From Flectonema sp. DT1601 (lineage: Eukaryota; Euglenozoa; Diplonemea; Diplonemida; Diplonemidae), in assembly GCA_964019425.1 (NCBI GenBank), contig OZ025786.1:1426001-1490000 (forward strand): a DNA stretch of 64,000 nt, written 5' to 3'. How positions within the stretch are numbered: the first letter of the stretch is position 1; every line of letters begins with the position of its first letter. This document shows positions 27,753 through 38,072 of this stretch, one piece after another. The position numbers were made by a program, and so were the translations under genes. The notes beneath the pieces were generated by a model that saw only the letters and a list, made by a program, of their open reading frames with translations, was not told the origin of the DNA and made no database searches.

Positions 27753-29498
27753 TTAACCCATTAAGGACGGGGGGTCCACTACAGTGGTTATTTTGAAATT
27801 TTATTTTCGCTAAGGGGAAAACCCGGCTAACGCTACCCAGGGGGGGTGTAATCGAGGCCGTTTCGCGACGAATCTTGGGTGGGATGGCGTGGTTCGCTGT
27901 GTTTTCATTCATGAAATTCAAAACTAATAATCGAAATTTTACCACCTAACAAGAAGTTTCGTGTGCCTGTTGAAATTGATACAAGTTCGGCGTCCTATGA
28001 AAGTCTGATGATGATGGATTCTGTATCGGAGTCGTCATCTGACAGCAACACAGCAAAGGTATCAAAGTGGGGGGGCAAAACCAAGAGAATCCCCAGGGAA
28101 AAACGGAAAGGACCTACCCAGAGTGTGAGCGACTTTAATGAAATGAGCGAATTGAAGGCATCCAACTCATTTTCACTGATCATGTGCTTAAAGTGATATT
28201 TCGACACACTCTTGCCTACCCGATTGACAAAGAGACGTCCATGAAATCACTAGAAGTTGGTGAACTGAAATGCTTTCTCCGTAATTTCCACACTGCTAAC
28301 AAACACATTCCTGCTTCTTATGTTCATAGTCTTGTTAAACCCCATAATAATAAAGGGCATTGGGTGACGTTTGACAATTTCAATTCGTCATACGCATTTC
28401 TTGTTTTGATGTTAGCGAAAGGGTTCCACTGTGTTGGAACAGCCTGACGGAACAGAAAGGGAGTTCTGTTGATGTTACAAAACCGAAGGCTACCCCTGGA
28501 CCGGGACGACTAAGCAAATCGGAAGTGAAAGAAAGACCGAAGAATCTTTCTGCTTCTTACCTTCAGTCAAGCACGGCATCCACCATATAAAGTGGAGAGA
28601 CTCAAAGGATGTGCATCTTTTCAGTACTCTTCCCTTACGTGAGCACTGTGTCGATGTATATCGCTGGATTAGGAAGAGAAATAAAAAAGAAAAAGTGCCG
28701 ATCAAACTACCGTGCAAGTAGACAGGTACACCAAAACGATGGGAGGTGTTAACCTGATGGATAGCGTGAAGGGAAGGGCGAACAGAAACCTTCAAACTAA
28801 ACGATGGCATCTAAAGGTTTTCGACTACTTGCTGAAAGTTTCAATGTTCAACACGTTTACCCTTCAAAAGAAATGCGGTAAGGATACTGGTACCTACACA
28901 CGGTATGTAGAGGAGCTCGCTATGCAACTCGTCAGTGACGGGACGTCGAGAGACAAGACAACCAATACTACATCTACTATTGACTCGGGTTCGCACTTTT
29001 CACACATGTTCAGCACCACTGAGCACTATCCATCAATATTTGGCGCTGCTAAACAATGTAAGTATCACAATACTCGAGTGAGGACTACTTATGGATGCCA
29101 GGGGTGTAAGGTTTTTATGTGTCCTGCACCCTGTTTTGGCAAATACCACTTAAATCTTACAAAGGGGAGAACATTTGCGTCCCATACCACCACCTCTGTG
29201 TCGGGAGGTGCTATCCGGGAAGAATGTACGAAGGGGAAGACCCCTGCACTCACAACAACATCAAAATTGAAGAGGCGCAGGGAGTCATAAGAACTGAGCT
29301 TATTTTTGTCTTTGGTGGTGTTTTCATTTGTTCTGTTCACCCTTTAGGTGGTGAATGTGTGTGTATTTTTAACGGGCAGGCAATGGCGGTTCACTTTGTC
29401 ACATCACCTTTCCGAGCCCCCCTACCCCTTTTCCCCGTTAGCTCTTTTTTCAAAAAAAGTCAAAAAACCGGGTTTTACCCCCGTCCGTAATGGGTTAA
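27753..29498 (+). mobile_element. piggyBac-family DNA transposon, decayed
   Basis: TTAA at both ends (27753-27756 and 29495-29498) is the piggyBac target duplication. Inside are inverted repeats: the left end reads CCCATTAAGGACGGGGG and the right end gives CCCATTACGGACGGGGG on the other strand. Sub-terminal AAAACCCGG-type sequence also recurs inverted. The 1.74-kb element carries a transposase pseudogene on the + strand. It is a plain cut-and-paste transposon, probably immobile unless helped by an intact relative. Confidence 0.85.
27963..29290 (+). pseudogene. piggyBac transposase pseudogene
   Basis: Recognisable parts in order: an acidic, Ser-rich N-terminus (from about 27963); HWVTFDNFNSSYAFLVLMLA plus KGFHCVGTA (the DDE region, compare V-F-D-N-F-F-T-S in active enzymes); a W-R-D-S-K-D-V segment near 28580-28615; YTKTMGGVNLMDS near 28728; and a C-terminal Cys/His finger (CKYHN...CQGC...CPAPCFGKYH) near 29058-29150. 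The frame is broken in at least three places between 28190 and 28720, including an in-frame TGA just after CVGTA, and much of the region between the acidic start and the DDE core is missing, so the gene spans about 430 codons against the usual 550-600. Confidence 0.8.
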
Positions 29499-29973
29499 AA
29501 AAAAATTCCCTATTCGCTATATGAAAAAAAAAAAAAAAAATGTTTCGTTTCTGATTTTTTTTTTTTTTTTTTTGCAAACCTAATTTATACTTACCAAGCA
29601 GAGTATTTTCTGTTGGTAGTATCACACAGTGCGAATGTGAGTTATTTTTCCCCCCCCCCCCATCTTTTCGTATCGTATCAAAGGTCCCCCCCCTTTTTTT
29701 TTTTCTTCCTTCTAATGCCTATCCCGCGGAATTTCCGATAACTTAGCAAGTCTGCAGATTTGTCTTCTACCTGTGATTTTTAGTCACGGTTGTTTTTCTA
29801 TGTTTTCTTTCCCCCTTTATCAATTACCCCTTTCTTTTTTTTCTTCTTTCTTTGAAGTGATAAAAAAAAAATCAACAGTCAGCTGTGGGTGTGCTGTAGG
29901 CCTTGTTTGTCTTGTTTGCCGTATCTGTTTTGATTAGTTTTTGTGACTGTGGTCTCATCAACATTTTTTTAGA

Positions 29974-30007
<34 letters not shown>

Positions 30008-31630
30008 CGCTTATCTGATGACTGAGCGACCTGAGAATGGGCACTTGGAAACATTCCGTTTTTTATTCTCTTTGTTATCCTAGATAGCTGCTTAGAACAA
30101 AATAATTTTAAAAAAAAAAGAAATTGTGACCTTTGGTCGCATTTCATTTTTTATGTTGATGTTCGTCTGTGGATTGTACTGTTCTTCTTGGTGCTGCCAA
30201 GTACAAAAAGGAAAAAAAAAAAAAAAAAAACCCAAAGCTGAATTTTTTTTTATTATTGTTTTAGTACTACAGTTAAGTTTTTTTTTTTTTTTTTTTTTTT
30301 TCTTCTTTTCTTTCTATTCGTGACTGTTCGTCACTCAACAGGTATATATCTCTATTCGCTTGAAAAGGTAAGTTACGTTTTTTGCGCCCGAAAGAGGAGT
30401 TTTTTTTATATACATTTTTTTTTTTTTTTGAATGTTTCCTCTCCCGTGAAGAACAATAATAATCTTTGAAAGCCTTTGTTTTTATTTTTATTTTTTTTGA
30501 TTGGCCTCATTGAAAAAATTGGGGGGAACAAAAAAAAAAAAAAAAAATGAAAAATAAAATATTATAGCTATAATATTTTTTTCTATAGCGTGTACAGCTG
30601 CAACAAGTGGCGATCATTTTGGCTATTTTCTATCACCCAGCCGAGGAGTTGGTTTTTATGTTTAGTTTATACTCTTGTTGCTGTTTTTTTTTTTTTTTTT
30701 TTTTTCAAAAAACCTATCATTTATATTTATAAGCACTTTTTGTTAAAAAAAAAAAAAGTGCTTTTTTATTCCACAAAACCTACAAGCAAATCAACGGTTG
30801 TCTTCATTAGAGGTTTGACCTCCCTGGCTTCGATAAAAATAAATAACTAAAAATTTAAAAAAAAAAAAAAAAAAAAATTGATTTAAAAAAAAAAAAAAAA
30901 AAAACTCGTTAATGGGTTATTAGTTAGCATTTATTAAAGTTGGGATATATTCCTTGGAGATAATCGTAATCACATCCCAAACTATTCTTGTATTTTTCTT
31001 TTTTTTTTTTTTTGCGTTTATCAGCCCGTCTTTACACTGCCTGCTTCGTGCATGTGGTGCAGTCTTGGTAGTCACTTCAGGTCAATTGACGTCTCTTCTC
31101 GCCTGTGAATCTCACGGTTGTGGTACCCAGTGAGCTTCTCCACAAGTTTGACTTCCCTGACTTCGATAAATAAATTCTTTTTTTTTTTTTTTTAATTTTA
31201 TTCTTTTATATATTGGGATTTTGCTTGCATCGTTGAAGAGGGTGAGACTTCCCCCAAAATAGTTTTATCATCTACCCTCTTACAGACTTACTACTGTGCA
31301 ACCCTATTTGGGATTTTTTTTTTTTTTTTTTATTACTTAGTTTCAGAGGGTGATCCGCTTTATTACTTCTGGGCTATATCTGAGTGGTTCTATTTCTTTT
31401 ATTATTCTCCTTTTAGAAAAATTTATCAGTTTATTTTCTTTTTTTTTTTTGTGGTCACCTTCAAAAAAAACCAAAACGAAGAAAAAAAAAAAAAAAAAAA
31501 AAAAAAGAAAAGAGTAGCGAAACGATGCAATTTTTTCACATTGCACACTATTCACATTACCTTGTCATCAAAAACATAGCATATCTGTTTTTTTTTTTTC
31601 TCTTTTTAGTAACAGTTATTAATACACTAT
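29499..31630. other. Intergenic, very rich in A and T runs
   Basis: This 2.1-kb region holds at least eight homopolymer runs of 16 nt or more, a C run near 29651 and two related short stretches containing GACTTCCCTGACTTCGATAA-type sequence (about 30812 and 31148). No gene is seen. Confidence 0.65.
31584..31609 (+). promoter_or_regulatory. Putative trans-splice acceptor
   Basis: A long T/C tract ends in TTTTTAG 21 nt before the ATG at 31631. Confidence 0.5.
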
Positions 31631-34471
31631 ATGGATACAGTTGAAATAGATAACAAATCTAAACTATTCTTTCAGTTCCTAATAAACATGAGCCTAGACA
31701 CATATATTAGAGATGAAGGAAAACACTATCACGATTCATTACTCTACAGGAGATTAGCTCTCTTACCTGGTCTTTGTAACGGAAAACTATCCGGTCCTAG
31801 TGGAGTTGTGTTAAAGGGTGAACCTGCTGTACCTGCATTGCAAAATAGAGTTGAGGATTTTGTATATGAAGAAAGTTATATTCCGGGTCAAAGAAGAGCA
31901 CCGGTAGCGTCTTCGTCGAGAGGGTTAGCAAGCAGTGATACGAAGAGTTGTACTTTAAAAAGAAGCATAGAACGGAAACGAGCACAGCGATTAGGAGGTG
32001 GGGTTATTATGGTATCACCACAGAAGACGAAAGGATCAAAAGATGCATACTATCCAAGATCGCCGAATTCAGAACGAATTCAAGCTTCTCCGCTTTCCCC
32101 TTCTGCTCCTTCTTTGAGGGTTGCTGCGGTCGAAAATGATTCGAATTCAGGTTTCGAAGGGCTTCACAAAGCAATTAGAGAAACCATCAGTCATGTATCA
32201 ACCACAGAGTCAATCTGTCTAACCGATTGCCTTACTCGTTTATCTGCACATGTGAAGGCTTACACCCACAATAGAGATTCTGAAAAATTATTAAAATATT
32301 TAACAAATATCAAAGAATCTATTTGTGAATCATCCACTGCCCCGACTCACAACAGAACAGGATTAGCTTTATTTATGTTAGATCACGTTTTTTATCTCAT
32401 GGGATCTATTCACCCAGCACTCAAAAGTGTAATGCTCTGGTGCCGACAAGAGATATGTGCAGCTGTTTTTGCACCAGAGACGAATACCCATCCCGATGAT
32501 TTTGGAAAAGAAGAACCGTCAGTGTCTGGAGAAGTTTATACAGGTCCTCCTTTATTACCGAACTCAGAAGATCATCTTAGCATTTATGAAGATGGATATG
32601 TGGAAAAAAAACTTGAAAGTTATAGTGGAAGAATGACCTATGAGGATAATATTGATTTACAACAACATTTTTGTTCTGCTAATAACTTGATGAGAGAAGA
32701 GAGAGTGTATACCATGCGACTGCTTGTTGCTGAGAAAGAAGTATCAAAATACTATCAAAGGACCGTAACAGGAATTCTATTCAAAGCATGGAGGCAATGT
32801 ATTCGGGGAACTAAATCAGATCGTCAAATGGCAGAGGAAAAACTTTTACTTGAAAGGGAATTGTCACTGGCCAAGAGAGCAACTGCTGAACAGGCAAAGG
32901 AAAAAAACAGAGTAGAAGCTTGCCTTTATGAGCAAATTACGAAGGTAAATAACAAAGCAAAAGAACTGGCGAAATCCTTAGCGACAACAGAACAAACACT
33001 AAAAACTGAAACAAGCAAACTTGCTGAAGGCCAACGCGAACTCTTTCAAATAAGAGCAGAAAAGGTAATTCAGAGAGACCGAGTCAAGAGGATGATAGCA
33101 AAGGTTGAAGAAGCAGAGGTAAGAGATCAACAATCAAAAAAACGTTTGCAAGAGAGTTTAAAAGAGCTATCTTTTGCTAAAGAAGCAGTCAAACAACACG
33201 ATCACCTAGTTGACCAATGCAAGTTAGTAATAAAGCAATTACATTATCCCAAAACAGTTCGGAATACCATTCCGATATCACCCGGAATCTTGGGGGAATT
33301 CACTCAACAGATGCTTCAAAGCATCTCAACTCATCAAAATTTTTGCAATCGACTAGCTGAAGGATTGCACAACTTAGTACCTCTTATTATCACGACTAAA
33401 GACATTACAAAAACCAACGAAATAACCAATGCGATCGAATTGTCGAAGAAAGCATACGAACTGTTAGTACGAGTTTTGGGAAGTGATATTCCATTTCATC
33501 CGAATAGCTTCTTACCTCCGGTACTACCACGTACTGTTGGAGAAGTCATGAGTCTTATAGTCATTGAAACATCATCACCAAAACTGCAACCAGATACTTC
33601 CTACATGTCAGATCAAGAGCTCTCAAGAAAACTAAATTACTGTGCTACCGAAACAGTTAAGTATTCAAAGATATGTTCTGAGGTTGTGAAAGATTTAATA
33701 AGGTGGCCTTCTGATTATGGAAAGGTTCCTGTAAATCCGAGTACGAGTATACCATCAAAGGAAGCAGTTGCCGGGATGTTACCTCGAAATAAGTCAAAAT
33801 ACACGTCTTCCGTATTAAATAGAATGGCTGAACATTCTACTGATGTGACGCTATTAGCAGGTGTTTACAGTTCTATTTACCTGATTCGATCTGGAGTAAA
33901 GGAAATGATGTTGGATACGAGACTCTCATCTGATGTTCAGAAAGCAGTTCTTCAAGAAGTTCCTCAGAGTCATCAAACAGAAATAACACCAAGCATGCTT
34001 TCTACTGCTTTGTTGAAAGGTGCCTTGGTATTGAATCCTCATCTTGCCCCGGATTTAGCATTTGAATCGTTTATGCACGATTCTATATTAAGGTATTGTG
34101 GAGTAAAGGAGGCTTTCGCAACGACGTATAATAATGTGTTGTCGATGTTTTATCCAAAAATTATTGTTTTGTTTGGTAAACTCGGTCCTAATAATGGAAT
34201 TCGGTTTTCGAGTTTGCAGACGTTCTTCGAGAACTGTTCATTGCTTGGATCAGATATGACTGATTCATGGCATCGACTTAACCAATACTCTCTTAGAAAA
34301 ATATTCGATACAGCTCTTCGACTTGAAACGACAAATTTACAGTCAATCGATCTGCATCAGTTTGTATTCGTATTATTGCTGACTACACAAATGTATTATC
34401 CGTTAGCAACGATTGCGTTTGGTGACCGTTTTCGGAGGTTTTTGGAAGACCATATTCTAAAACAACATTAA
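31631..34471 (+). CDS. Large coiled-coil protein of unknown function
   Basis: The product has 946 residues and no intron. Residues about 90-170 are Ser/Arg-rich and disordered. Residues about 180-280 look globular and helical. A FKAWRQ motif near residue 385, as seen in Sfi1-type centrin-binding repeats, starts a coiled coil running to about residue 540 (Lys, Glu, Gln and Ala-rich). The last 400 residues are helical, and the end (SSLQTFFENCSLLGSDMTDS, then FDTALRLETTNLQSIDLHQF) resembles a degenerate EF-hand pair. This layout fits a centrosome, basal-body or flagellar protein, but no named family is recognised. A second in-frame Met lies 19 codons in (31688); the first is closest to the putative acceptor. 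Confidence 0.6.
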   Translation: MDTVEIDNKSKLFFQFLINMSLDTYIRDEGKHYHDSLLYRRLALLPGLCNGKLSGPSGVVLKGEPAVPALQNRVEDFVYEESYIPGQRRAPVASSSRGLASSDTKSCTLKRSIERKRAQRLGGGVIMVSPQKTKGSKDAYYPRSPNSERIQASPLSPSAPSLRVAAVENDSNSGFEGLHKAIRETISHVSTTESICLTDCLTRLSAHVKAYTHNRDSEKLLKYLTNIKESICESSTAPTHNRTGLALFMLDHVFYLMGSIHPALKSVMLWCRQEICAAVFAPETNTHPDDFGKEEPSVSGEVYTGPPLLPNSEDHLSIYEDGYVEKKLESYSGRMTYEDNIDLQQHFCSANNLMREERVYTMRLLVAEKEVSKYYQRTVTGILFKAWRQCIRGTKSDRQMAEEKLLLERELSLAKRATAEQAKEKNRVEACLYEQITKVNNKAKELAKSLATTEQTLKTETSKLAEGQRELFQIRAEKVIQRDRVKRMIAKVEEAEVRDQQSKKRLQESLKELSFAKEAVKQHDHLVDQCKLVIKQLHYPKTVRNTIPISPGILGEFTQQMLQSISTHQNFCNRLAEGLHNLVPLIITTKDITKTNEITNAIELSKKAYELLVRVLGSDIPFHPNSFLPPVLPRTVGEVMSLIVIETSSPKLQPDTSYMSDQELSRKLNYCATETVKYSKICSEVVKDLIRWPSDYGKVPVNPSTSIPSKEAVAGMLPRNKSKYTSSVLNRMAEHSTDVTLLAGVYSSIYLIRSGVKEMMLDTRLSSDVQKAVLQEVPQSHQTEITPSMLSTALLKGALVLNPHLAPDLAFESFMHDSILRYCGVKEAFATTYNNVLSMFYPKIIVLFGKLGPNNGIRFSSLQTFFENCSLLGSDMTDSWHRLNQYSLRKIFDTALRLETTNLQSIDLHQFVFVLLLTTQMYYPLATIAFGDRFRRFLEDHILKQH

Positions 34472-34815
34472 CAATCGTACTGTCGAATGGAAACAAAAAA
34501 AACAATTTCTTTTTCTTCTTCTTCCGTTTTGTTTGTTTCAAATAGTTTATTTACACTTGTAATTAGTCATCGAGAACGACGACAATACGAAATGTGATAT
34601 TTTTATTTATTATTATTTTTTTCTCCAGTAAGACAAGAAATATAGTTTTCTCTTTTTATGTTTACTTTTTTTTTCTAAACGTAATTTCTTTTGATTAACA
34701 ACTACAAATATATTTTCAGTCACAGTACTTTGATATTAATTTTGTTTTTAAATACCTAAAAGTTGTTATTGTTTATTTACATTGTCAAAGTTTCACACCC
34801 CTTCAGATTTCCGAA
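34472..34815. other. Intergenic
   Basis: AT-rich, without repeats or genes. It ends in the CCCCTTCAG acceptor-like site. Confidence 0.6.
34791..34806 (+). promoter_or_regulatory. Putative trans-splice acceptor
   Basis: TTTCACACCCCTTCAG ends 9 nt before the ATG at 34816. Confidence 0.55.
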
Positions 34816-36084
34816 ATGGGACCTTCACCGGGTTGGTTTATTAGGGGAGAACGTCCCCATGATGAATCAGGCTTAACAAGAAAAAAGAAACTAAGAGAAG
34901 CTCAAAAAGAAGCAGAAAATTTCATAGCTGGAAAGAGCGATGAATGGATGGGAAGAGTGTTGACTAGCAGAAGCGATATTTATGAACCAAAAGAAATATT
35001 ATGCAGCGCATACGATTGTTTTGATTTTGACTTACCACTGCAGTCAGCTGAAGCACCAGCTGAGAAGTACGATTACGACGTGTCAAAAGAAAGAAAATGG
35101 TTCAATCCAAGAAATACTATTTCAGTTAACAGAAATCCTGTGCAGGAGCAAATGCATCAAACTATATCAGGAATGTGTCCCACCTTACAAAGTGACATTC
35201 AAGAGATTAGACTACCGAAAGCTTCCATTTCAATGACTGGTATTGGATCGCTCTGTCAAAATGCCTGGGATCCAACTTGTGATTCATGCGAAGACTCTAC
35301 TGGTAGTTTCAAAACTCATCCAACTAGACTTCGACGAAAGCCTCAGTCTGCCAGACCACGCGGACGTTTCGTAAGTTATTCTCATCCGGGAAGCTTTAGT
35401 CTTGAAAAACGTGATCCACATTGGATCGAACGCAATAAAGAATATTATAAATTAGAATCTGATTGGAATCGTCTGAAGTCAGATGAGGCTTTTCGACTTC
35501 GACGAATAAAACACTTGGCAATGAGAGAAGAGAATCTCACCAAACTAAGAAACAGTATGAAGCAACGGTTTCATAAAGCTCTTGTTCAGAATGAACCGTT
35601 TGCGAGGAAAAGGTTCGACGATTATCTTCAGAAATATTTTGTTTCAATTTGTCAAAAGTCGGGTAGGAGATGCAACGTATCTCTGGAAGACACCTTCGCA
35701 GCAAAATTAAATACTACATTAGGAAGTACGAACACACCTGTTGGAGACACAGTCTTGTCGATGTTGTCAGCGAGTGATCCAATTTATCGTAATGAAAGCT
35801 TGGCTATGAAAAAAAGAAAACGAAGTAGGGGTTCTTTACTTATCCCTGCTCCGCCTGTTGTTAATGCGAGAAGAGATTCTGCTGGTCGTCTTCTTCCTGC
35901 TTCACAGCTTCGACCTCCGAGACCTGCCAAACTGCTATCGGAAAATTCTGAAAAAATCATTGCAAAGATAGGTCGGAAACCATATTCATCATCTTGTGCA
36001 CTCACACCCTCTTGGGAATTAACTCCTGAAGAAACTATCGATGAACTCAATAACTTTGACTCTCGGGTTAACATTACAACCTGA
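34816..36084 (+). CDS. Basic protein of unknown function
   Basis: The product has 422 residues and no intron. There is no signal peptide or membrane segment. It has a charged helical stretch near residues 15-35, a central region with conserved-looking motifs (RKPQSARPRGRFVSYSHPGS), a helical basic segment at about 205-275 (NKEYYKLESDWNRLKSDEAF), and a Pro/Arg-rich tail (RLLPASQLRPPRPAKLLSEN). The R-P-x-S-A-R-P-like motif is common in ciliary proteins of flagellates, which hints at a flagellar role but does not prove it. The frame is long and clean, so the gene is very likely real. Confidence 0.55.
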   Translation: MGPSPGWFIRGERPHDESGLTRKKKLREAQKEAENFIAGKSDEWMGRVLTSRSDIYEPKEILCSAYDCFDFDLPLQSAEAPAEKYDYDVSKERKWFNPRNTISVNRNPVQEQMHQTISGMCPTLQSDIQEIRLPKASISMTGIGSLCQNAWDPTCDSCEDSTGSFKTHPTRLRRKPQSARPRGRFVSYSHPGSFSLEKRDPHWIERNKEYYKLESDWNRLKSDEAFRLRRIKHLAMREENLTKLRNSMKQRFHKALVQNEPFARKRFDDYLQKYFVSICQKSGRRCNVSLEDTFAAKLNTTLGSTNTPVGDTVLSMLSASDPIYRNESLAMKKRKRSRGSLLIPAPPVVNARRDSAGRLLPASQLRPPRPAKLLSENSEKIIAKIGRKPYSSSCALTPSWELTPEETIDELNNFDSRVNITT

Positions 36085-36289
36085 ACATATTTATGTTATT
36101 GGTTGGTAACGACTGTTGTCTTGCTTTTCTTTTTATTATAGCGTCTCTCTTATTGATTTGTTCTTTACAGAACCGGAGATGGTGATGCTACTTCAGAATT
36201 GTAGTCATGAGCGAATTATTATTTTTTGTTACCCTAAGTACTTTAGTCTTACAGGGATTATTTCAAACAATTGGTTTGTCGAACTGCTA

Positions 36290-36325
36290 CCTCTGTTCTC
36301 ACTCTTACTCTCACTCCTCTCACAG
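36290..36325 (+). promoter_or_regulatory. Putative trans-splice acceptor
   Basis: A 35-nt C/T tract ends in CTCACAG 18 nt before the ATG at 36344. It supports this start over in-frame Mets further upstream. Confidence 0.55.
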
Positions 36326-36343
36326 GATGTAGGATTAAATACA

Positions 36344-37870
36344 ATGTTGCTTTCTGTGATATTTATATCAACGTACTTTAGTAGTTGCTATGAGAATGGC
36401 GTTGATTATGATGTCAGTAATACCATTCAAACAATATCAAACACACCATCTCCGTCTCAATGTCAAGAGCATTGCGGTAACAGTTCAAAATGTTTCTCAT
36501 GGACGTGGAATAACACTAACCACTGTGATTTAAAAAGAGACATATACGGGAGAGCTCCCGATAGATATTGGTCAATGGTGAAAAGCTTTCCTGAATTACC
36601 AAAAACAAAAATGGGATACGTGTCAGGACCCAAGCGTTGTCCAGACACACCATCTCAAACATTCACAAGAAAAGATTTGATAAATGAAATTATTAAATTG
36701 AGTAATTGTAAATTTGATAATCTAGAAGAAGCAAAAACAATACTATCAGAATGCGGAATGAAATCATCGAAAAGGAATTCGCAATTTAGTCATTGGCAAG
36801 TATCTCATTCTAGCAGCAGTTATAAAAGAACATATCCAAGAAGACAGTGGGAAGACTGTACCGTCGAAAATCGATTTTGCAGATGCTCTACCGCAGTACG
36901 TTTTGGTACCCAAGATTGGTGGTCTCAACCATCTCCGATTTTAAAAAGTTCATTAAAATGCGTGGAACCGAATTTCAAATTCAGTACTTTACAAAAACAA
37001 CGAAAACCACTTGGAAGAAGACGATGTCAATGTCTAACAAGTGAATCAGAGATGACCAAGGCTAAGAATGGTGCTTACCTAGCAATGTCTGTAGGAGTTA
37101 AGTCAAATGTTTCTAGTGAATGTGAATTACACGCATCCATGATGTCTGAAAAGATTAACATGTTATCTGGAGGATGGGGTGAAACTATTCCTCACATCCT
37201 CCTCGGACTGGCAGGACATTGCTTGGAATTACCAAAATGGATTTCACTCGCATCATGGAAACAAGATGCAAAAACATTTCGACTTCCATGCGAATCACTC
37301 ACGGCATTCGATTTCAACTCAATTGAGCATAGTAATACAGGTTTATATTACACACAGAGGATTAATCATTGGAGATGGATGCCAATGAATATATCTGTTG
37401 GGATTCAAACAGCTGTTTTGGAATTGTTTGGTGTTGAGATACCAACCAAATTACATGGAGGACCAATTGGCAATCCAGAAATAAAGATGTGGAGTAAACT
37501 AGGTTGGTCACATCCATGCTGTCAGTATCATGTGGTGTCGCTGGATGCTCAAAGGGCTTATGCGCAATTCTTGCTTCTAATTTCTATTCATATCGCAGAT
37601 GGTACTGATGTTGATTCTGCTGCTGCTTCTGCTGGCTGTTTTCTTTGGTTGGGTCCTTCTGTTGGATGCGTTTCAAGATATTTTGGTTATCTTACTGAAG
37701 CTTTATTTATTCTGTTTACCTATCTAACGCAGCGATTGGTTCCTCTAGCCCCAGGTTCTCAAGGGTTTGAATGCTCCTCACACATGATAAGTAACCATAC
37801 TCTGTACGGTGCTGTGACTCATGATGCTATTAATGTTGTTTTTAGAGAAAAGTTTTTGCTAACAAATTGA
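36344..37870 (+). CDS. Secreted protein with PAN/Apple-like domain
   Basis: The product has 508 residues from 36344. The frame is open back to 36116, but the Met at 36344 starts a good signal peptide (MLLSVIFISTYFSSC) and follows a strong acceptor, so it is preferred. Residues about 15-75 form a PAN/Apple-like module: SPSQCQEHCGNSSKCFSWTW followed by C-D-L-K-R-D. The middle is Cys-rich and basic (about residues 85-230). The C-terminal half (about 265-500) is globular, with many Trp, His and Gly (GGWGETIPHILLGLAGHCLE, LHGGPIGNPEIKMWSKLGWS), and contains one or two hydrophobic stretches around FLLLISIHIADGTDVDSAAA. That part is not recognised. It is probably extracellular and may bind carbohydrate or protein through the PAN module. 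Confidence 0.55.
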   Translation: MLLSVIFISTYFSSCYENGVDYDVSNTIQTISNTPSPSQCQEHCGNSSKCFSWTWNNTNHCDLKRDIYGRAPDRYWSMVKSFPELPKTKMGYVSGPKRCPDTPSQTFTRKDLINEIIKLSNCKFDNLEEAKTILSECGMKSSKRNSQFSHWQVSHSSSSYKRTYPRRQWEDCTVENRFCRCSTAVRFGTQDWWSQPSPILKSSLKCVEPNFKFSTLQKQRKPLGRRRCQCLTSESEMTKAKNGAYLAMSVGVKSNVSSECELHASMMSEKINMLSGGWGETIPHILLGLAGHCLELPKWISLASWKQDAKTFRLPCESLTAFDFNSIEHSNTGLYYTQRINHWRWMPMNISVGIQTAVLELFGVEIPTKLHGGPIGNPEIKMWSKLGWSHPCCQYHVVSLDAQRAYAQFLLLISIHIADGTDVDSAAASAGCFLWLGPSVGCVSRYFGYLTEALFILFTYLTQRLVPLAPGSQGFECSSHMISNHTLYGAVTHDAINVVFREKFLLTN

Positions 37871-37899
37871 TAAAGCTCTTTCTTTTGTTTATTTTTCCT

Positions 37900-37932
<33 letters not shown>

Positions 37933-38072
37933 TGTCGACGAGATTAATAGAAAAAATTGTTATATTTTTTTTTTTTTTATATAACTCTTTTGTTTTTTTA
38001 AGAAAGGATATTCACACACCCCCCTCCACTCACATATGTGTTGAAACAAAAAAAAGACTTCTTGTCTTACGG

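Noticed and set aside
28184-28447. Separate gene with F-D-N-F motif
   Set aside because: Part of the broken piggyBac transposase, not an independent gene.
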